Origin: Irineochytrium annulatum
Lineage: Eukaryota; Chytridiomycota; Chytridiomycetes; Chytridiales; Chytridiaceae
DNA length: 35,010 nucleotides
Direction of reading: 5' to 3'
NCBI GenBank assembly: GCA_027600665.1
Contig: JADGJL010000096.1
Span: 1 to 35,010 of the forward strand
A program made the position numbers and the translations under genes. The notes under the pieces are model-generated. The model saw only the letters and a program-made list of their open reading frames with translations. It was not told the origin of the DNA and did not search any database. Shown piece after piece: positions 24,366-35,010 of this stretch (position 1 is its first letter; each line of letters begins with the position of its first letter).

Positions 24366-25361
24366 ATGTCCACGGCCCCGCTTAGAAGAGGACGCATCCT
24401 TTTCATACATGGATACACCGTCAGTATCTTGCTTAATGTGCTCGCCCTTCGACCATCACTAAAGAACGGCTAAATAAACGTTAGCAAAACAGCAAGGTCT
24501 TTCGGGATAGGGTAAGCTTGGTTTATTTTGCTCTCCCTTCTGCCGTCGTGAGCTAATGACCCTCACAGACCGCCATCCTCCGCAAGGACATCCAAAAGAT
24601 CGCGGACGTCGTCTACCTCGACGCCCCGCACATAATCCCGCCGACGGACGACGAGCTGGACCCCTTCAGCGCCTCGTATGACCCCGACCGCGCGAAGGAG
24701 GAGTCACGGTCGTGGTGGACGGACGCCGAGGACGAGCGAACGCTCAAGCCGAGCTTCGACGCAGTTCGGGAGTGCTGGGCGCGCGAGGGACCCTTTGACG
24801 GGATATTGGGGTTCAGCCAAGGAGCGGCGTTTACGGCGTTGCTCGCGACGGAGCTGAGGAGGGAGAAGTCGAGTTATTTGGAGGAGGGACGGGCGAACGT
24901 TGTTCGGCCGCCAAAGTTTGTTATATTAGTAGGTGGGTTTGTGACAACGAAGGAGGGCGGGCCGGCGGGGTCGTGGCTGGCCGAGAAGGTCACGGGCATT
25001 GCGTCGATGCATGTCATTGGCAGGAGCGACAATATCATCGCGCCGAAAAGGAGGTTTGTGGCGTTGTATAAACAGACCTTCCGTTGACCGCGCGGGTTAT
25101 AGCTTTTTGCTGGCGGAGCGGTTTGAGAATCCTAAGATAGTGGAGCACGAGGGCGGGTAGGTTGACCAAAATTGATGCCAGCGTTTTGAACGGCACCTGT
25201 TGCGTCCCTTCTCACTTCCTTTTCTCGTTCTTTTCATTTGCCCATTCGCCGTGCACCACTTTCGACTATCCCGCCTTTCTAGACATTTTGTGCCCTCAAG
25301 TGCGGAATATCGAAAAATGTTCATCTCGTTCGTCGAAGAATTTTTGCAAACACAACAATAA
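24366..25361 (+). CDS. FSH1/OVCA2-type serine hydrolase
   Basis: Five exons (24366-24419, 24485-24511, 24569-25053, 25103-25156, 25283-25361) give 232 residues, a normal length. It is an alpha/beta-hydrolase of the family with yeast Fsh1 and human OVCA2: RILFIHGYTQN near the start, VVYLDAPH, the nucleophile elbow GFSQGA (Ser about residue 108), GRSDNIIAPKRS with the catalytic Asp, and HEGGHFVPSS with the catalytic His. Substrates are unknown; family members act as small esterases or thioesterases. The single frame appears to stop at 25087, but a 47-nt GT-TAG intron (25054-25102) restores the family sequence, so this is not a frameshift. The last intron (25157-25282, 126 nt) is long for this window. 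Confidence 0.92.
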
Positions 25362-25362
25362 A
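25357..25362 (+). terminator. Poly(A) signal AATAAA containing the FSH1-type stop codon
   Basis: The TAA stop at 25359-25361 lies inside AATAAA, as in CFAP99. The convergent ABC transporter ends at 25708. Confidence 0.45.
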
Positions 25363-25707
25363 GTAAGACGCGCTCATGTTTTACCTACATCTTTCGTATC
25401 TAAGCGGCCGTGCTGTCATACGATTGTTCATACTTGCTCTTACTGAAAGAAATCGAACCGAGATGGGGGCGCAAATAGCTGGCAAAGCGAGAAGAGTTCA
25501 GGGACGAAGAGTTGTAACATTTACGTGAGGGACGAAGTCATTCGTGCCAAACTCAGGTGGAACAAAGAAACATGCGGCAAACAAGAATTTCGAAACTGCA
25601 TTTAACGAAACTAGTATGCATTTAACAACGTCGCGCGAGGAAATGTTTAACGCCGTTGGTACTGGCACGAGAATAAAAGTTAGATACAACATAGCTTAGA
25701 GTTAATA
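25362..25707. other. Convergent intergenic region
   Basis: This 346-bp stretch lies between the hydrolase and ABC transporter 3' ends. It is moderately AT-rich and holds only short ORFs. Beyond likely 3' UTRs I see nothing in it. Confidence 0.4.
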
Positions 25708-28633
25708 TCAAGTCTTTACCTTGCAGAAAAGGAGCGCGATGTAGGCCAGAATGAGGCAGATGACGGCGTGAAGGCCCATGTAGCCCTCGTAAAGAGAATC
25801 TGGCGTGATGACGTACGTGTCATTGCCCGTGAAGCCCATCATGCCAGTCATATATGCCGTGCCTGCAGGGAATAGAAACAGGTTAAAACAACTCGCGACA
25901 TGTGCATGCAAAGGTAACGGACATACCGTTGACGAAGGGGCAGACTGAGTAGTTGTTCGGCAGCTGGAAAGTAACGGTGTTTGCCCCGACGAAAGCCGTC
26001 TCATAGGAAGAGATGATGGCACCCACGACGGCGGGCACCGTGCTATAGTTTGATATGTTCAGGCCCCCGATGATGGTCGCCTGAAAGTCGGTCGACAGGG
26101 TCGTCAACAGGGTCGTGTAAGCCGTTGAGGGCGCGGCGATATTGCCCAGCTTCATCAGCCTTCCGATGTTATTTCCAAGCAAGACGGCGTTGCCGAGGTG
26201 CAAGGCGGCCGCCGTGACGACGGCCATCTCGTGCTGGAAGGCGGCCGGGTTGGTGGTGTTGAGCTTGACGAGGGAGGTGTTTGTGGCGATAAAGGTCTTC
26301 TGAAGCTCGGCCGTGCCGTAAGTCATCGCGGACTGGGTCAGGTTCCCGAGAGGGTACGGGAGCATCTCGGAGGCTAAGCAGTTGAGGGGCTGCTCGTACA
26401 TCTCCGCGCGGGTCGCGCCCTTATACCAGCCTCTTTGAACGGAGAGCCACTATAAAGAGTTTTCGTTTTAGTGCCTCACTTATTACGAAATGACAGGGCA
26501 TTCCGCGAATCTTACCTTTAGAACCGTGTTCGAGAACGGCGAGTAATTTTGCCACTGGACGTCGAGCACAAAGAAGCCGCCGTAGATCGTGTTCAAAACT
26601 GATCGCAAAATTTTAATTTATATCCTCCGCGGGGAAGGAAAACAAAAAAAGCGATGCTTACAGAACAGGCAATTGAACCCCGTCATGGCGTATGGGATCG
26701 AAGACGACACCATAGCCGTCAAGAGACAGAAGCCGACCGAACCCCACGTGCAGAGGACGACGAGGAGGACGTTGAGGCCCAAGTTGGCGGTGTTAAAACC
26801 GGCGAGGGGGAACAGGATTGCGACGAGGATGGCCTGTGTCAAAACAAAGTAAGTTGTTAAAGCGTTCAATGAGGAACTGCAATGCACACTCGCTTACCAT
26901 CATAGAGCCACAAAAGAGGCACTCGATAACGAAGGCCGTGATGATCCAGAAGAAAGGATGGTAGAACCCAGATGAGACCTGCAGGTAGTAGAGTTTTCGA
27001 GTTTGAAGCCCTGTAGAGATACAGAAAGTCAAACCAACTGTCTCTTCCTTCGTCGCTAGTATTACTCACAGTGCGGGATAGCGGCGGCCGTGTACAGCGC
27101 CGGAAACATGGCAACGGCGAAGCACAGCGCCCCTTTGGCTCCATAAGCGTTAAACCCGTCTCCAAGCTTGAAGAACGCAAAGCCGAAGAAAAGAGCCGTG
27201 CAGATGGCAGCAATGTATCGACTCAGACTCATAAGCGGGTCGCGGGAGTAGATGCGCCAGTCCCTCATGGCGAGGCACGCCAGCTGCTTGTACCATGGGG
27301 CCTCCTGCCAGAACCCGAGGGCGCCGAGCAGGGGACCCTTGCGATTCTGAGTCGCGGTGATGAAGAGGTTTACGGACCCGAGCTGGGAGTGGATGGACTC
27401 GATCTTGCGGAGGTTCTCTTTGCAAAGGTCGGAGTCGCGGTAGGCGGCCGCCATCTCGTCGGCGCGGCAGGCGAGAATCTCGGCTGATACGTTCGGATTA
27501 ATTTTTTGTTGTCTTTGGCATGAAGCGAAAGAGGTGCGCACCATAAATCTCGGCCGGGTTACCAATGATCTGAACACCAAGGTTTTCGAAGTACTGGCAG
27601 GCGTCAAGAGTCGGGCCGAAGTAGGCGACCTTCCCCTTCGCTAGAAGGAGGAGGCGGTCAAACTGCTGGAGGATCTGGTAGCTCGGCTGGTGGATGGTCA
27701 TCACCGTGGCGAGGTGACGCTTCTTGGAGGCCTCCAAGATCCTCGTGATGACTTCCCTGCCCGTGTTGGAGTCCAGTCCCGTCGTCGGCTCGTCGAGGAA
27801 GAGAACGCTGGTTGCCGGGAGGAGCTCGATTGCGATCGACAGACTGAGATATCAGTTATTAGTACGGAAAAAAGCTTTACGTCCGAATAAAGAAATTAAC
27901 CGTTTCCTCTCTCCTGTCGAGACACCACGGACAGTGATAGACCCGACCTTGCTCTTTGCCCGACTGGTGAGATGCATATCCTCTAACACAGCGGCGGCCC
28001 TCTTGGCCCTTTCCGAGCTCGGCATGTTGCTTGGCAACCGGAGCGCCGCCGCAAAGTTAATGGTCTCTTCGACCGTGAGGTTGGCGACCTCGACGTCGTC
28101 AGAGGTGACGTAGCCGGACTGCCGGATGAACTGCTGGCGTGTGCACTTGCTGCCATTGATGCGGATGTCACCGCCGAACTTGCCAAGCGTCTTCCTGAAC
28201 CCGAGGGTGTCGAGCAGGGTAGATTTTCCGGCACCGGAGGGGCCCATAATGATCAGAGATTCGCCGGGCTATTATAAGTAAAGCCACATCAGGGCCGTAT
28301 TGGTTAGTGGGCATGCCAGGATTGGGGCATCCTCTCACTCCCTTCCGTTCGCATCCATGCCCAATAAAGATCAGCCCGAATAACGTCATGACCAGGTCCC
28401 CAATTTCGCGGCTATCCCCACAGATCGTGCCCCGCCGATCCCACAGACCCGCAACATTGAATGCAGACCTTGCAGTATCCTGACACGCCCTCGAGGACAT
28501 TCTCCTGCATCTTCCCTTTTGGCACGGAAGCCCAGACGTCCATGAACGAGAAGTAGGCCGCGTTCTCCAGCGACTCTGAGTTCTCGATGGCAATGCGGGC
28601 CTCATCGGGCTCGGGGGCGACCTTCTTGCTCAT
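25708..28633 (-). CDS. ABCG-type half-transporter
   Basis: Nine exons (28633-28469, 28268-27901, 27843-27542, 27483-27070, 27010-26898, 26833-26662, 26598-26516, 26449-25927, 25862-25708) give 709 residues: one nucleotide-binding domain then one membrane domain. Motifs: Walker A GPSGAGKST (about residues 64-72), Q-loop area RQSGYVTSDD, signature GVSTGERKRLSIAIELL (Thr where VSGGERKR is usual), Walker B VLFLDEPTTGLD, and H-loop TIHQPS. The membrane half has about six hydrophobic helices. Exon 8 encodes an unusually large luminal/extracellular loop (about 170 residues) with several N-x-S/T sequons. ABCG half-transporters dimerise to export lipids or hydrophobic compounds. An in-frame ATG at 28783 would add 50 Pro/Ser-rich residues; I kept 28633. 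The first intron (200 nt) is the longest seen here. Confidence 0.93.
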
Positions 28634-32823
<4,190 letters not shown>

Positions 32824-33697
32824 ATAATTGTTAGGGTCGGCGATGGGTGCGGATTTACGGGTGTCCTCTTTATTCCTTACGCCGTCCTCGTGCTTTCAGA
32901 CCGAACAGCTTTTAGCCAGATTCATGCCCCTGCATCATTGTATAATCATTTGTCGAGCTTACCACACAATCAGATCAATAGCTTTTTTTGGCCTACAAAA
33001 GGACTGTCTTGGGAGACGTATGTAATATTTGGAACCTCCTTTGTCCCTTGCCTCTGCTTTACCTTTTTATCTACTCGCTTTGTTGAATATGTTGTTTGCC
33101 TCTACCACTTACATATGGTACTCCATTTAGTATACACGCGTCTGTTGTTTACTGCTCTATAATTATATCGTTGCTACATAATTGCCCGTGTTTCCGACTT
33201 CGTAGATTCACCGTTGGCTCCTCGCAGTAGCTTTGTTCGAAACCTGCTTTCTTGATATCGCTCTCAACAAATTTTATCATTAGGTGCTTGCTGGAGCTAA
33301 CGAGGCTGGTATGGACAATTGGGGCTCAGTAAAAATACACACATACGAAGAGCGAATGGCACTGGAATGAGCGCGTCCGTTTTACTTCAAGGGCGGCCGT
33401 GCTCAACATAGTTCCCGGAGCGAATCATCATCTTTTATGCAGCTATGATTCGGCATTGGCTGCAAGCTCTCGTTGTATGCGCAGGTTTCACTCCTTTGGA
33501 GAACTTCCTGTAATCCACCTGAACAAACTCCCGTAGACGTAGTGCTGCACATGGAATCGCATGTTATGCACCAATGCCTCTCACGAAGTATACCCGAGTA
33601 TCTGCTGACTTGCACCGACACGTATTAGAATGCGTCGAGAAGAAAAGGCATTGGAAGTTACCCCTGCCTTGAGAGCGGGTAGGCTCCCACTCCGGTC
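32824..33697. other. Intergenic region, 0.87 kb
   Basis: This is AT-richer than the flanks from 32880 to 33300, consistent with a 3' UTR plus promoter. A minus-strand Cys-rich ORF at 33403-33621 has no recognisable motif. A short 5' exon with a signal peptide for the next gene could lie here, but I could not identify one. Confidence 0.4.
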
Positions 33698-35010
33698 ATG
33701 TTGGTCCGAAAGACCGACCCTGGCCTTGTCCCTCAACCGCCGCCCGCTTCACTGCCAGCTCGCGACGACCATCGAGAGTATCTGATCCTTCGAACTTACC
33801 TCCTTACCATGTCGTCCCTCGCCGCGTCCGCAACGACCCCCACTCCCATCGCGTTCTCGACACCATGCGTCTCAAATCCCGGCTTCCCGGCCTGTGTCCC
33901 GATCCCCGTCAACCCGCCGACACTCTTCGACGAGACGCTCTTGGTGCCTCTGCCGCCGATGCCGGACTCGTGGCTTGATCTGGCTATGGCGCTCCAGAGC
34001 TCAACGCACCCCATCCCAACCACGTCGCCTGACCCGACCGGCATGGCGTACGGAAGGGGCGGGACCGGGGTAAACGGGCAGCCTTGGGGACCCGGGAATG
34101 ACGCGACGGAGTTGTATGCGTGCAGGCAGCAAGGGTTGTGGGCCTTAACGTGAGCCTTACTACCCTTCCACCTCTTAGGCTGATAATAACGTGATATTCT
34201 TGCAACAGCTACGAAGGCGGCCCAACAGACCTCACGCCCTCCTACCTCTCCTCGCTCGCTTCCTCCACCTCTACCGCCACCTTCTTCCCACTCAGCTCCA
34301 CCCTCCTGACCTCCGACCCGGCCAACTTAAAGCAAGCCATGACCAACGGCCACCAAGTCGGCCTCTCCTCCTACACAGGTCGCCGCTTTACAACCCTTAC
34401 GACCCGCGAAATTCTCTCCGAGATCCTCTGGTCCGCCCTTGCAACCCGCGCCACGCTCGGCGTCGTCCCCGCCTACATCCGCCCTCCGCACGGCGACCTC
34501 GACGACCGCGTCCGCTCCATCGCCTGGACGCTGGGCCTCCGCGCCGTCCGCTGGAACGTCGACACGTCCGACGAGTCCCTCGCCGTCGCAGACTCCGCCC
34601 CCGGTCTGTGGCACGTCTCTGGCGTCGTCGGCCGCGTGAACAGCAGCATCGACGCCGGCGGCATGCCGCAGGACTCGTGGATGGACGGGTTTCCCTTCGG
34701 CTCGTTCGTCTCGGTCGAGCACATGGACACGGCGTCGCAGCTCGCGGCCGCGAAGAGCGTGCTGGACGTTCTAGCACGTAGGGCCATGCGCACCGTTACC
34801 GTCGCGGACTGCGATGCTCGGGGCACCCAAGGCCCTTACCTGCCCGACTCTCACCCGTTCGTCAAGCTTCTCGACTCGCTCCCGATGTCGTCGACGCCCA
34901 CTCCGCCTGGGGTTGGGGGCGATGGCATGCCGAGCAGCAACACCGGCGGGAACTCATCGCAAAAATTTGGGGAGACCCCTGTCGGGAAGGCTTTGGAGGG
35001 TGTGGTGGGC
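33698..35010 (+). CDS. Polysaccharide deacetylase (CE4)-fold protein lacking catalytic motifs; cut by window end
   Basis: Two exons seen (33698-34149, 34209-35010, open at the window end) give 418 residues so far. Order and spacing follow fungal chitin deacetylases: a Pro-rich N-terminus, PDSWLDLAMALQSSTHPIP, ELYACRQQGLWAL, then the NodB domain. Motif 1 (TFDDGP in active enzymes) reads TYEGGP, losing both Asp. Motif 2 (H-S/T-x-x-H) reads SSYTG after NGHQVGL, losing both metal-binding His. Motif 3 is kept as RPPHGDLDDRV. The later V-S-V-E-H-M replaces the usual ISLEHD-type strand. The C-terminus becomes Ser/Pro/Gly-rich, like a cell-wall linker. This suggests a secreted, catalytically dead chitin-binding or structural homologue. 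No clear signal peptide is seen at 33698 or at the in-frame ATG 33809, so a 5' exon may be missing. Confidence 0.82.

Noticed and set aside
25040..25110. Apparent frameshift making the FSH1-type hydrolase a pseudogene
   Set aside because: A 47-nt intron with GT and TAG ends (25054-25102) restores the catalytic Asp-to-His sequence in frame.
33403..33621. Cys-containing minus-strand ORF of 72 codons
   Set aside because: The cysteine spacing fits no zinc-binding or secreted-peptide pattern I know, and it has no splice or promoter support.
34191..34781. 196-codon Arg/Pro-rich plus-strand ORF
   Set aside because: It is an out-of-frame shadow of the deacetylase-like exon 34209-35010, which carries the recognisable motif RPPHGD.

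Overview
The window looks like nuclear DNA of a flagellated (zoosporic) fungus, most likely chytrid-grade. The reasons are: gene-dense, GC-rich DNA with many short GT-AG introns (mostly 40-75 nt); two flagellum-specific genes (IFT80 and a CFAP99 homologue), which non-flagellated fungi lack; and a fungal-type chitin-deacetylase-like (CE4) gene. Every multi-exon model below was built by hand from the sequence. In each, the exon lengths add up to an intact reading frame and the joins restore recognisable family motifs. Gene identities rest on remembered family motifs, not on a search.

Left part (1-13.4 kb), mostly minus strand: a doubtful small ORF; a mitochondrial-looking protein that fuses an Apd1/Aim32-type thioredoxin-like [2Fe-2S] domain to an adrenodoxin-type ferredoxin; GDP-L-fucose synthase; a probable mitoribosomal protein mL67 (MHR1 family) that diverges from an ERGIC-53/Emp47-type L-type lectin across only 43 bp; a 1.1 kb non-coding convergent region; an arrestin-like protein; a 1291-residue, Ser-rich, probably disordered orphan; and a single-LIM protein.

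Middle (13.9-25.4 kb): six co-directional plus-strand genes separated by 62-221 bp. They are IFT80 (16 exons), CFAP99 (9 exons), elongin C, a homologue of FERRY subunit 3 (C12orf4), a STIMATE/TMEM110 membrane protein and an FSH1-type serine hydrolase. The first two serve the flagellum and the fourth relates to early endosomes. The block is compact: in CFAP99 and FSH1 the stop codon lies inside an AATAAA poly(A) hexamer.

Right part (25.7-35 kb): a minus-strand ABCG half-transporter; a 1.2 kb divergent intergenic region; a bifunctional PFK-2/FBPase-2 with a long low-complexity N-terminus and a roughly 140-residue insert in the kinase domain; and a polysaccharide-deacetylase-fold protein, cut by the window end, that has lost its catalytic motifs and is probably a pseudoenzyme.

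No rRNA, tRNA, transposon or CRISPR array was recognised. The points most worth a second look are the ferredoxin fusion (566-1938), the apparently dead CE4 protein (33698-35010), the flagellar gene pair (13893-19574), the 43-bp divergent promoter and the high share of AAG 3' splice sites.
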